64,000 bases of DNA from Gemmobacter fulvus (GTDB taxonomy: Bacteria > Pseudomonadota > Alphaproteobacteria > Rhodobacterales > Rhodobacteraceae): positions 361,523 through 425,522 of the forward strand of contig NZ_CP076362.1 of NCBI RefSeq assembly GCF_018798885.1, in the 5' to 3' direction. Below the pieces are notes generated by a model. It did no database searches. It saw only the letters and a program-made list of their open reading frames with translations, and was not told the DNA's origin. Positions within the stretch are counted from its first letter, which is position 1; every line of letters starts with the position of its first letter. The translations under genes were made by a program, and so were the position numbers. Of this stretch, positions 8,432 through 16,404 are shown piece by piece.

Positions 8432-9046
8432 ATGTCCGACCAACCCATCCCGACCACGCGCGACCGTATCATCAATGCGGCAAATCACCTGTTCTATGGC
8501 GAAGGCATCCGCGCCGTCAGCGTCGATGCCGTGGCCGAGAAGGCGGGGGTGACAAAGAAAACCCTCTACTATCATTTCACAAGCAAGGATGACCTGATCG
8601 CGGCCTATCTGACATCGCGCGATCAACCCAATCTGGCGCTTTTCGCCCTGTGGTTTGCAGAAGCGCCGGGCACGGTTGCCGACAAGACCGCCGCCATCTT
8701 TCTGCATCTGGCCAGAAATGCGCGCCACCCGAAATGGAAAGGCTGTGGCTTTCTGCGAACAGCGGCAGAGCTTGCGAACATGCCGGGCCATCCGGCCATG
8801 GCCATCGGATCGGCACATAAAAAGAAGTTCGAACAATGGCTTGCCACGGAATACGCGGCGGCGGGCATTGGCCAGCCCGATCTGGCGGCGCGCAGCATTG
8901 CGCTGCTGATGGACGGTGTGTTTTCAACCATGCTGGTGCATCGTGATCCGGCCTATGCCGAGGCCGCCGCCGAGACAGCGCGCCTGATCCTGACGACCAT
9001 GGCCCCGAGCGTTTCGGCGCAGGGGATCAGGGGCAATTCACAATGA
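8432..9046 (+). CDS. TetR/AcrR-family transcriptional regulator
   Basis: This is a 204-residue protein. The N-terminal helix-turn-helix (TRDRIINAANHLFYGEGIRA, then VDAVAEKAGVTKKTLYYHF) is canonical. The ligand domain contains the CGFLRTAAELANMPGHPA stretch common to one TetR subgroup. It is transcribed divergently from the crotonase gene with 77 bases between starts, so autoregulation and control of that gene are likely. The 3' end overlaps the convergent DUF1330 gene by 20 bases. Confidence 0.88.
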   Translation: MSDQPIPTTRDRIINAANHLFYGEGIRAVSVDAVAEKAGVTKKTLYYHFTSKDDLIAAYLTSRDQPNLALFALWFAEAPGTVADKTAAIFLHLARNARHPKWKGCGFLRTAAELANMPGHPAMAIGSAHKKKFEQWLATEYAAAGIGQPDLAARSIALLMDGVFSTMLVHRDPAYAEAAAETARLILTTMAPSVSAQGIRGNSQ

Positions 9047-9317
9047 ACATCCGGGCGTCCTGCGCCTCCTGCCGCTCTGCCTTGATCGGGGCATAGTCTG
9101 CCGACTGATAGAAGGCGCGGGCGTCGTCGAGCGTTCTGAACGCGAAGACCCCGGCCAGAGGCAAGGGTGCCACATCGCCTTCCAGATGATCCTCAACAGG
9201 CCCGAAATGCACGATCCGCCCCCCGGCCCGTTCCAGCGCAGCTTGAAACCGGGGGGCGAGACTCGCTTGTCTGGCAGGGTCGATGACCCGCAGATTGATA
9301 TGGACATAGGCCGTCAT
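9027..9317 (-). CDS. DUF1330-family protein
   Basis: This is a 96-residue protein with the dimeric ferredoxin-like alpha/beta-barrel pattern of DUF1330 (YVHINLRVIDP at the N terminus, FRTLDDARAFYQSADYAPIKAER near the middle). It is the last gene of a three-gene unit with the ABM-like and VOC genes upstream, 24 bases apart. No catalytic function is established for the family. Confidence 0.75.
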   Translation of the reverse strand: MTAYVHINLRVIDPARQASLAPRFQAALERAGGRIVHFGPVEDHLEGDVAPLPLAGVFAFRTLDDARAFYQSADYAPIKAERQEAQDARMFIVNCP

Positions 9318-9341
9318 GGCGCAAACTCCTGAAACGCTTGA

Positions 9342-9647
9342 TCAAAGGGTGCCAAGTTCGATCTGGTGCAGATACAGGAACTCGGGCGCCTTCACGCCCG
9401 CTTCACGGCGGATCCTGACCAAAGCCTCGGATTCAAAGAACACTCTTGCAGCCTCCAGCGAACGCCAGCGGGAAAAGTGAACGATTTTGCGGTCGTTGCT
9501 GTTTGCGCGCAGCAGGTGATAGTCGATCTCACCCGCGTTACGCCGGATGTCTTGCGCGGCATCGAAAACCGCCTTCCACTTCGGGTAGTCCTCGACCTCG
9601 TGGATGATCAGCACATGCCCGGCATTGGCGATAGTGTGCATCTTCAC
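9342..9647 (-). CDS. Small dimeric alpha/beta-barrel protein (antibiotic-biosynthesis-monooxygenase-like)
   Basis: This is a 101-residue protein. The pattern VLIIHEVEDYPKWKAVFD, KIVHFSRWRSLEAARVFFES fits the small dimeric alpha/beta-barrel proteins related to ABM and EthD-type domains. The start overlaps the stop of the VOC gene by four bases, so the two are translationally coupled. Substrate unknown. Confidence 0.65.
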   Translation of the reverse strand: MKMHTIANAGHVLIIHEVEDYPKWKAVFDAAQDIRRNAGEIDYHLLRANSNDRKIVHFSRWRSLEAARVFFESEALVRIRREAGVKAPEFLYLHQIELGTL

Positions 9648-10027
9648 GCAGCCTTCTGTGGCCGGTGGAAAATGGCCAGCTTGTTGCCATCAAGGTCGCG
9701 CAGATAGGCGAACTCGCCCCACTCCGCCCGGGGTCCGGGCGCACCGGCGCAGCTGCCCCCCAGCGACAGCGCAAGGGCGTGCAGGGCCGCAACCTCGCGA
9801 CGTTCAGCCACGCGGAAGGCCAGCATCGTGCCATTGCCGGGGGTGGCCCGCTCACCGTCATAAGGCCGCACGACCATGATGGCCGCCCCGGTTTCCAGTG
9901 CGTAAAGAATGCCGTTGGGCGTCGGCATCAGCCGCTTGCCCCCCATCGCTGCGAAAAACGGGTCATAGAACCCGAGCGCATGGTCGAAATCATTCGTTCC
10001 GATGCAGGTATATCCAAGACAGGCCAT
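9644..10027 (-). CDS. VOC-family (glyoxalase/bleomycin-resistance-like) protein
   Basis: This is a 127-residue product from ATG at 10027, preceded by an ACGGAGGAT ribosome site. It has the VOC pattern: LGYTCIGTNDFDHALGFYDP at the start, ILYALETGAAIMVVRPYDG in the middle and FAYLRDLDGNKLAIFH at the end, the last holding the usual metal-ligand Glu/Asp-DG(N) motif. The open frame extends far upstream but that part is not coding. It is divergent from the GlxA-type regulator. Confidence 0.82.
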   Translation of the reverse strand: MACLGYTCIGTNDFDHALGFYDPFFAAMGGKRLMPTPNGILYALETGAAIMVVRPYDGERATPGNGTMLAFRVAERREVAALHALALSLGGSCAGAPGPRAEWGEFAYLRDLDGNKLAIFHRPQKAA

Positions 10028-10130
10028 CCGATCCTCCGTGATGAGCGACAGCGGCGGGGGCTGCTGCCGCGTGCCGTCATAGCCTGTCGGCCCTCTGGCC
10101 CAAACGACACAGATCTGATATTTTGCGACA

Positions 10131-11114
10131 ATGGCAAAATCCGGTCCGATCGTCATCGTTGTGTTTCCAGGGGTGGAGCCGCTGGATGTTGCCGGGCCCG
10201 CCGCGGTTTTTGCACGCGCGCGGGCGCTGTGCCCGGATGCCCCGGACATGATCTTTGCATCGCCCGAGGGCGGCACCGTGCGGGCGGATGGCGGCCTGTC
10301 TTTCGCGGATACCGCAGCACTGTCATCGCTGACGGGTCCGTTCGACCTGATCCTGATCGCTGGCGGGACCGAGCAAGGGCTGATCGCCGCAATCCACGGG
10401 CAGCTCAGCGCTTGGCTGCGGCAGGCCGCCCCATCGGCGCGCCGCGTCGGCAGCGTCTGCGGCGGTGCCTTTGTGCTGGCGCGCGCAGGGTTGCTTGCCA
10501 CGCGGCGGGCGACAACGCATTGGAGCGCCACGGCGCGGCTTCAGGCGATGTATCCCGACACCATTGTCGAACCCGATGCAATCTTCACCATCGACGGCCC
10601 GGTGTGCACCTCAGCGGGCGTCACCTCCGGCATAGATCTTGCGCTGGCCCTGGTCGAGGCCGATCATGGATCGCAGGTCGCCGCCAATATCGCACGTCAG
10701 CTTGTGGTGTTTCTGCGCAGGCCGGGCGGGCAATCGCAGTTCAGCGAGGCGCTGCGGGCGCAGGCAAAGGGCGGCAGTCTGCTGGCCGCCGCGCTGGATG
10801 AAATCCAGTCGCACCCGGCGCATGATCTCTGTGTGGCGCGCCTGGCCAGCCTGTGCGCCATGAGCCCGCGCACCTTCACCCGTCGGTTCACATTGGAAAT
10901 TGGGTCGCCCCCAGCCGCGTTCGTTGCCACCGCGCGGCTGGATCACGCCAAGCGGCTTTTGCTGACCACGCATATGCCGGTGGCGTCCATTGCCTATGCC
11001 TCAGGCTATGGCAGCGCCGAGGCCATGAACCATGTCTTCCGCAACCGTCTTGGCGTTGCACCCTCTGATCTGCGCCACCGCCTGCAATCGGCACAGGCCC
11101 CCGCGGCGGATTGA
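10131..11114 (+). CDS. GlxA-family regulator (DJ-1/PfpI domain plus AraC HTH)
   Basis: This is a 327-residue protein. Residues about 1-175 form a class-I glutamine-amidotransferase-like (DJ-1/PfpI) domain with the nucleophile-elbow Cys in GSVCGGAFVLARAG. The C-terminal about 110 residues are an AraC DNA-binding domain (DLCVARLASLCAMSPRTFTRRF and PVASIAYASGYGSAEAMNHVF). It is divergent from the VOC-ABM-DUF1330 unit with 103 bases between starts, so these are likely targets. Confidence 0.88.
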   Translation: MAKSGPIVIVVFPGVEPLDVAGPAAVFARARALCPDAPDMIFASPEGGTVRADGGLSFADTAALSSLTGPFDLILIAGGTEQGLIAAIHGQLSAWLRQAAPSARRVGSVCGGAFVLARAGLLATRRATTHWSATARLQAMYPDTIVEPDAIFTIDGPVCTSAGVTSGIDLALALVEADHGSQVAANIARQLVVFLRRPGGQSQFSEALRAQAKGGSLLAAALDEIQSHPAHDLCVARLASLCAMSPRTFTRRFTLEIGSPPAAFVATARLDHAKRLLLTTHMPVASIAYASGYGSAEAMNHVFRNRLGVAPSDLRHRLQSAQAPAAD

Positions 11115-11128
11115 AAGCGGGCGCGATG

Positions 11129-13189
11129 TCACCCCATGGGGGTATCATCCCAAGAGGCGGCAAATCTTGTGCCGCCTGCGATGGTCAGTGTTGCAACCAC
11201 ATCGGAATCCAGCAGCAACCGTTCGGCCCTGTTGGCCTTGCCATCCAGATCACTGTCCTTGGACACATCATAAAGATGCCAGCCCTTTGAGCCCTTCGTG
11301 ATCATGTCGAGGTCGACAATCCCGAACTTGATCTGCTCGGCCTTTTCAGCGGGCTTGTTGGCCGCGATCTTCACCGCAATATCGACCGAGGATTTCAGGA
11401 CATTCGCAGTCGTCGCCCCGATGCGGACGCCGTAAATCGCGGTCCCGTCTTTCATACCCTCCAGCCAGACCGTGCCATGGCCCCCGCCATTCGCCGCCGG
11501 GCTTTCGCCAAGCTTCGCAAAGCTCCAGTCCACGCCCAGCTTGGCGCTGCCCGAGACCTTGAAGAACACGTCCAGCGCCTTGTCGCGGATGCGGTGTTCA
11601 TCATGGTCCACCTCGAAGGTCAGCTTCCGGCGGGTGCTGCCATCGGCGGCAGGGGCAACCGCTTGCTGCACGTCGACGCCCCGGATTTTCGGCTGTGGCG
11701 CGTCGCCATTCACTTCAACAGTGACCGGGATGATCGGAAAGTATTTCCGGTCCGACATCAGGCGCTGGAAATCCTCGCCATAAAGATCGGCAAGCGCGGC
11801 AAAGGCCGTTTCGCGGAAACCCGCGGCCTTTCCCGTCAGAAAACACCCCTCCGACAAGCCGTTCCTGCCACCCGAATGAATAAGAATATCGGTGCGATCC
11901 GTATCGCCCTTGCCATCCGACAGGCCGGTGCTCTGGGTCAGGGTGCCCAAGGGCCGGTCCCACCCGGACAGCGCGATGGTCTTGTTGAGCGTGGAAGAGA
12001 ATTTGTAATGGCCCGAGTAGCTGTCGCTGTCGATGGGCGTCAAGGTGTCATACCACATCCCGCCGCCCTTGCCGTCCCGCAGCAAGGCAGAGAGTTCGGC
12101 ATTTTCCTTGCCGTCGACCATCACCGTTCCGCGCGCAGTTCCATCCGCGTTGCGGTCAATGATGATGGCCAGCTTCATCAGCGGCATATCGCCCAGCATC
12201 TTGCCAGCCTGAAAATCGGCAACGGTCTTGGCGAATTCGACAAATTCGATCCCTTTCAGGATGACATGACTGTCGGGCGCGACCGAGGTGGCGACCGCGA
12301 TGCCATCAGACGGGTCGATCAGCCGGTTCTCTGCCGCCCTGCGCTGCAACTCGAACACTTTTTGCCGCGTCGCCAGATCGCCGGTTCCGACAAGATCGAA
12401 GAAGTCGAGGATGGCCACGAAGGAATCTTCGCCCTTGCCGCCGTCGACCGTATCCGAGGGATCGGCGTCGAACAGAAAGCGGTCATCCCCCGCGCCGCCG
12501 TAATAGCTGCCTGAACCGGGGCCTCCGATCAGGATGTCATGCCCGGCACCGCCATAGATGAAATCATCGCCGTTCCCGGCAAAGATCACGTCATTGCCGC
12601 CGTTGCCATAGATCGTATCGGCCTCGCCCGGGACGGGATCGCCGGTGCCATAGGCCAGCACACCGCCATAGAACGTGTCGTTCTTCGCACCGCCGGTCAG
12701 CAGATCCGCGCCACCACCACCACTGGCCAGACCGCCGAAGGCATCGGGAAGGGTGATCGTATCATCAAGATCGCCGCCGCTGACCGTCACCGGGGCAGAG
12801 GAGAGCAGTTGCTTTAGCGTCGGCCCGAGGATGTCCCCCAGACTGGCGCCCGCGCCGCCAAGAAAAACCTCATAGCCGCCGGGCAGCGTTGCGCCCCCGA
12901 CGGTCTGAGCCATATTGATTTCCGTCCAGAAATAGGTGCGCTCGCCCTCGGACAGGATGCTGCGCAGATGAAAGATCTTCAGGCTTTCGGAACTGATCGG
13001 CGGGCGATCGCCGCTGCGTTCAAACGAAAACACCCCGTTCAGATCCACCATGCTGCCCGCGATGCTGACGCGCACCACAGCAGCCCCCGCGCCCCGCTCA
13101 GGCGCGACAAGCGAAAATCTTGCGGAAAAAAGCGCATCGCCGGGAAAATCGAGTCGTTGGTCGTCTGGCCCCGATAAGGAAATCGCCAT
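11129..13189 (-). CDS. RTX-type calcium-binding protein with C-terminal DUF5675-like domain
   Basis: This is a 686-residue acidic protein from ATG at 13189 (MAISLSGPDD, with ACGGAG upstream); a 30-residue upstream extension is unlikely. Residues about 145-265 hold glycine/aspartate nonapeptide repeats (GGAGHDILIGG, GNGGNDVIFAGNGDD, GGAGDDRFLFD) that bind calcium as a parallel beta-roll. Residues about 335-480 include an IHSGGRNGLSEGC motif, reminiscent of DUF5675 and related fold families. The last about 200 residues are beta-rich with an SDLDGKANRAE EF-hand-like loop. No N-terminal signal is visible, as expected for type I secretion. No secretion genes adjoin it, and the RTX block is internal instead of C-terminal. 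Convergent with the GlxA-type gene. Confidence 0.75.
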   Translation of the reverse strand: MAISLSGPDDQRLDFPGDALFSARFSLVAPERGAGAAVVRVSIAGSMVDLNGVFSFERSGDRPPISSESLKIFHLRSILSEGERTYFWTEINMAQTVGGATLPGGYEVFLGGAGASLGDILGPTLKQLLSSAPVTVSGGDLDDTITLPDAFGGLASGGGGADLLTGGAKNDTFYGGVLAYGTGDPVPGEADTIYGNGGNDVIFAGNGDDFIYGGAGHDILIGGPGSGSYYGGAGDDRFLFDADPSDTVDGGKGEDSFVAILDFFDLVGTGDLATRQKVFELQRRAAENRLIDPSDGIAVATSVAPDSHVILKGIEFVEFAKTVADFQAGKMLGDMPLMKLAIIIDRNADGTARGTVMVDGKENAELSALLRDGKGGGMWYDTLTPIDSDSYSGHYKFSSTLNKTIALSGWDRPLGTLTQSTGLSDGKGDTDRTDILIHSGGRNGLSEGCFLTGKAAGFRETAFAALADLYGEDFQRLMSDRKYFPIIPVTVEVNGDAPQPKIRGVDVQQAVAPAADGSTRRKLTFEVDHDEHRIRDKALDVFFKVSGSAKLGVDWSFAKLGESPAANGGGHGTVWLEGMKDGTAIYGVRIGATTANVLKSSVDIAVKIAANKPAEKAEQIKFGIVDLDMITKGSKGWHLYDVSKDSDLDGKANRAERLLLDSDVVATLTIAGGTRFAASWDDTPMG

Positions 13190-13354
13190 CTCAAAACTCC
13201 GTGTCAAAAAGCTGCGCCGATCATCACCAAATTGCCTGTGATCAAAGGGGATCAAAGCGCCATCTTGCCTGCGGCTCAAGCGTTTTTATGTGACACTGAT
13301 CTGCCATGGATTGCCTGCGGGGCGATGTGCCCGGCAGGACCAGCAAACCGCCTC

Positions 13355-14362
13355 TTACAAGGGCGGTGCGGCGGTCGAGGCGCGTTCGATCAGCCTGCAC
13401 CCCAGCTCGACCTTGCGCGGCACGGGGGGTTGATCGGACTGGCGGTTGCGGGCGTTTTCCTGCACCAGTGCCAGCGCCTCGGCACCGATGCGGCGCATCG
13501 GAATGGCGATGGTGGTCAGCGCGGGCGCGGTAAACTCGCCCTGCGGCAGCCCGTCGATGCCGATGACCGAAATGTCGCGCGGCACGGACCGACCGCTTTC
13601 CTGAATCGCGAAAATGGCCCCGGCGGCAAGGATGTCGCCCGCCGCCACGATCGCGGTAAAGCCTGGCCCGCTGCGCAGCGCCTCGGCCACCCGGTTGCGC
13701 GCGGCCTCCGCCGTCCAATCCTCGACTTCGAGGATATGATCGGCGCGCAGGGTCGCGCCCAGCACATCCCGCACCCCCTCCAGCCGCCGGGCGATGGTGC
13801 GTCGGCCCGGTTTGGTCAGAAACATTATGTCCCGATGCCCCAGCGCCTTCAGATGCCCCGCCGCCAGTGCCGCTGCCGAGCGGTTGCAGGGCGCGACGGA
13901 ATCGATCTGCATCAGCGGATCATCGTCATTCAGCAGAACGACCGGACAGGGCAGTGAATGGGCCAGACCGATGGTCGCATCATCCACCGTCATCAGGATG
14001 ATGCCCAAAAGCCCTTTGGGCTGGTCCAGCACCATCGGCGGGATCTCGGCCGGATCGGAATAGCCTTGCACCTCGACCTCGATCCCCAGCCCGCTGGCGC
14101 GTTCGCGCAACCCCTCCAGCACATGCAGGGTGAACTGGCTGCGCTGCAAATCCAGCAGCGCCGCATGCGAGGCGACCAGCAGCACGCGCGACCCGGCAGT
14201 TTCTTCGCGCAGGGGATAGCCCAGCTCTTGCGCCTTGGCGTGGATGCGCGCCGCCACGTCTTCGCGCACATAACCACGCCCGCTGAGCGCGCGCGACACG
14301 GTGGCGGTCGACAGATCCAGATCCTGCGCGATGTCGGCAATGGTCGGTCGCTTGCTGGGCAT
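13355..14362 (-). CDS. LacI-family repressor of the uronide operon
   Basis: This is a 335-residue protein from ATG at 14362 (MPSKRPTIADIAQDLDLS). The helix-turn-helix and hinge (TIADIAQDLDLSTATVSRAL) occupy residues 6-25, followed by a periplasmic-binding-protein-like effector domain typical of LacI/GalR. The first gene on the other side (GH105) starts 96 bases away on the plus strand, so this is the local repressor of the downstream operon. The inducer is probably a uronide or KDG-type intermediate. The long open frame beyond 14362 is the antisense of the GH105 gene. Confidence 0.9.
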   Translation of the reverse strand: MPSKRPTIADIAQDLDLSTATVSRALSGRGYVREDVAARIHAKAQELGYPLREETAGSRVLLVASHAALLDLQRSQFTLHVLEGLRERASGLGIEVEVQGYSDPAEIPPMVLDQPKGLLGIILMTVDDATIGLAHSLPCPVVLLNDDDPLMQIDSVAPCNRSAAALAAGHLKALGHRDIMFLTKPGRRTIARRLEGVRDVLGATLRADHILEVEDWTAEAARNRVAEALRSGPGFTAIVAAGDILAAGAIFAIQESGRSVPRDISVIGIDGLPQGEFTAPALTTIAIPMRRIGAEALALVQENARNRQSDQPPVPRKVELGCRLIERASTAAPPL

Positions 14363-14393
14363 GGCTCCTCCGGGTCTCCCTCGGGCTACAATG

Positions 14394-14447
14394 TGCAAGA
14401 AAATTACATATTGCAAGATAAATTGCAGATATGCAGTTTTGTTGCAG
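14394..14447. promoter_or_regulatory. Cluster of TGCA repeats between lacI-type gene and GH105
   Basis: Five copies of TGCA occur in 54 bases (at 14394, 14412, 14424, 14432 and 14443), the first two within near-identical TGCAAGA(T)AAATT direct repeats. The stretch is AT-rich in an otherwise GC-rich region and sits between the divergent starts. It is a candidate operator and promoter region for the LacI-type protein; no exact symmetric operator is obvious. Confidence 0.45.
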
Positions 14448-14458
14448 AGGGGGAGATG

Positions 14459-15571
14459 ATGAACACCGTGATTCCATCTGCAAGAGACCGCATCGACGGC
14501 ACGCTGGATCTGCTGGTCACCGGGTTGACCTGCCTGTCCGACACTGGCCGCTTTGAAGAGCCGAACCTGGACGGCAGCGCCGGGGATTACATCAGCTTTG
14601 ACAGCTGGGAATGGCCGCAAGGCGTCGGCATGTTTGGGCTGGTGCAGCTGTGGCGTGCCAAGGGCCATGATGCCGAACTGGGCCAGTTGATCGGCGACTG
14701 GTATCACCGCGCGCTGGCGCGGGGTCTGCCGGGCCTGAACATCAACACCACCGCCCCCATGCTCGGGCTGGCGCTTTACTGGGACAAGACCCGCGATCCG
14801 GTTCTGCATGCCGCGCTGGAGGCCTGGGCCGAGGCGCTGATGACCCGCGCAGGCCGCACCGGCTTTGAAGCCTTTCAGCACGATGTTTCGGACAAGCTGA
14901 ACGAGGGCGAGCTGTGGGATGACACGCTGTATATGGTCGGGCTGTTTCTGGCCGCCTATGGCCAGGTTTCGGGGCGGCGCGAGTTGGTGGACGAGGCCGA
15001 GCGGCAGTTTCTGGCCCATGCGCATTTTCTGGCGGATCGCAAGAGCGGGCTGTGGTTCCACGGCTGGACCTTTGCCGGGCGCCACAATTTCGCCGAGGCG
15101 CTTTGGGCGCGCGGCAATGCCTGGATCACGGCGGGTTTCGTCGATCTGTTCGAACTGGCAGAGCTGACGCCTGCGGTGCGTCACCATCTGGCGGCCCTGC
15201 TGACCGAACAGGTCGAGGCGCTGCTGCCGGTGCAGGCCGCATCGGGCATGTGGCACACGCTGCTGAACGAAACCGACAGCTATCCCGAAACCTCGGCCAC
15301 CGCCGGCATCGCCTATGGTCTGCTGAAGGGCGCGCGGCTGGGCTTGGGTGATGCGCGCTGGCGTGCCGCCGGTCTACGCGCGCTGGAGGCCGTGATCGGC
15401 GCGGTTGACACGGATGGCGTGGTCACCGGCGTCAGCTATGGCACCCGCATGGGCCATGACCTGCAACATTACCGCGACATTCCGATCCAGCCCACCGCCT
15501 ATGGCCAGTCGCTTGCCATTCTGGCGCTGGTCGAAGGCCGCCTGCACCTGCACGAGGAGACGATCCAATGA
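14459..15571 (+). CDS. GH105 unsaturated rhamnogalacturonyl/glucuronyl hydrolase
   Basis: This is a 370-residue (alpha/alpha)6-barrel enzyme of the YteR type. It removes the 4,5-unsaturated uronic acid from oligosaccharides left by polysaccharide lyases. Motifs include FDSWEWPQGVGMFGL near residue 45 and WDDTLYM at residues 153-159. Asp155 aligns with the catalytic Asp of the family (YteR Asp143). No signal peptide, so it works in the cytoplasm on imported di/oligosaccharides. ATG 14459 is preferred over 14456 because of spacing from AGGGGG. It is coupled to kduI by a four-base overlap. Confidence 0.88.
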   Translation: MNTVIPSARDRIDGTLDLLVTGLTCLSDTGRFEEPNLDGSAGDYISFDSWEWPQGVGMFGLVQLWRAKGHDAELGQLIGDWYHRALARGLPGLNINTTAPMLGLALYWDKTRDPVLHAALEAWAEALMTRAGRTGFEAFQHDVSDKLNEGELWDDTLYMVGLFLAAYGQVSGRRELVDEAERQFLAHAHFLADRKSGLWFHGWTFAGRHNFAEALWARGNAWITAGFVDLFELAELTPAVRHHLAALLTEQVEALLPVQAASGMWHTLLNETDSYPETSATAGIAYGLLKGARLGLGDARWRAAGLRALEAVIGAVDTDGVVTGVSYGTRMGHDLQHYRDIPIQPTAYGQSLAILALVEGRLHLHEETIQ

Positions 15572-16404
15572 CCATGCTGCAACGCTATGGCGCGGGCCCC
15601 GATCAGATCGACGCCATGCTGACCGATGATCTGCGCGCGAATTTCATGGTCGAGGGCCTGTTCCGGCCGGGGGAAATCGGCTTTTGTTACACCCATTATG
15701 ACCGCATGATCGTCGGCGCCGCCGTGCCGACCGATCAGCCGCTGGCCTTCGGGGATGGCGCCGATGTCGGCACGCCGCATTTCTTTGATGCGCGCGAAAT
15801 GGGCATTGCCAATCTGGGCGCTGCCGGCTGGATCGAGATCGACGGCACCCGGCACGCTCTGGCCAATCGCGATGCGCTTTATATCGGGCGCGGCGCGCGC
15901 GCCGTGCGGCTGGGCAGCGACGATGCGGCGAAACCCGCGCGGTTCTACATGAATTCGGTTCCGGCAGGGGCCGATATTCCGCACCGGCTGATCCCCCGGG
16001 CCGAGGCCAAGGCGGTGGAATTCGGCGTCAAGGAAAAGTGCAATCACCGCCGGTTGCGCATGTATATCCACCCCGAGGTTGCACCGTCTTGCCTGCTGCT
16101 CATGGGCATCACCGATCTGGCCGAACAATCGGTCTGGAACACCATGCCGCCACACCTGCACGAGCGCCGGATGGAGGCCTATTGTTATTTCGACCTGTCG
16201 GAGGAGGATCGCGTCTTTCACCTGATGGGCCGCCCCGACAACACCCGGCATCTGGTCGTGGCCGATAGCGACATCGTGCTCTCGCCGTCCTGGTCCATCC
16301 ATATGGGGGCGGGAACCGGCCCCTATGGTTTCGTCTGGGGCATGACCGGCGAGAACCAAGCCTATAGTGACGTTGACCCTGTCGCCATCAAGGAGTTGCG
16401 CTGA
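15568..16404 (+). CDS. kduI: 5-dehydro-4-deoxy-D-glucuronate isomerase
   Basis: This 278-residue cupin-fold isomerase converts 5-keto-4-deoxyuronate to 2,5-diketo-3-deoxygluconate. All four zinc ligands known from E. coli KduI are at the same numbers: His196, His198 and Glu203 in PPHLHERRMEAY, and His245 in WSIHMGAG. Length equals that of the E. coli enzyme. It takes the product of the upstream GH105 hydrolase and feeds KduD, encoded about 6.9 kb downstream in the same operon. Start and stop overlap both neighbours. Confidence 0.96.
   Translation: MTMLQRYGAGPDQIDAMLTDDLRANFMVEGLFRPGEIGFCYTHYDRMIVGAAVPTDQPLAFGDGADVGTPHFFDAREMGIANLGAAGWIEIDGTRHALANRDALYIGRGARAVRLGSDDAAKPARFYMNSVPAGADIPHRLIPRAEAKAVEFGVKEKCNHRRLRMYIHPEVAPSCLLLMGITDLAEQSVWNTMPPHLHERRMEAYCYFDLSEEDRVFHLMGRPDNTRHLVVADSDIVLSPSWSIHMGAGTGPYGFVWGMTGENQAYSDVDPVAIKELR

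Noticed and set aside
13190..13279. Thirty-residue upstream extension of the RTX protein
   Set aside because: No ribosome site at the distal ATG, whereas ATG 13189 has ACGGAG at a good distance.
14363..15256. Long minus-strand frame continuous with the LacI-type gene
   Set aside because: It is the antisense of the GH105 gene; the LacI N terminus with HTH starts at 14362.
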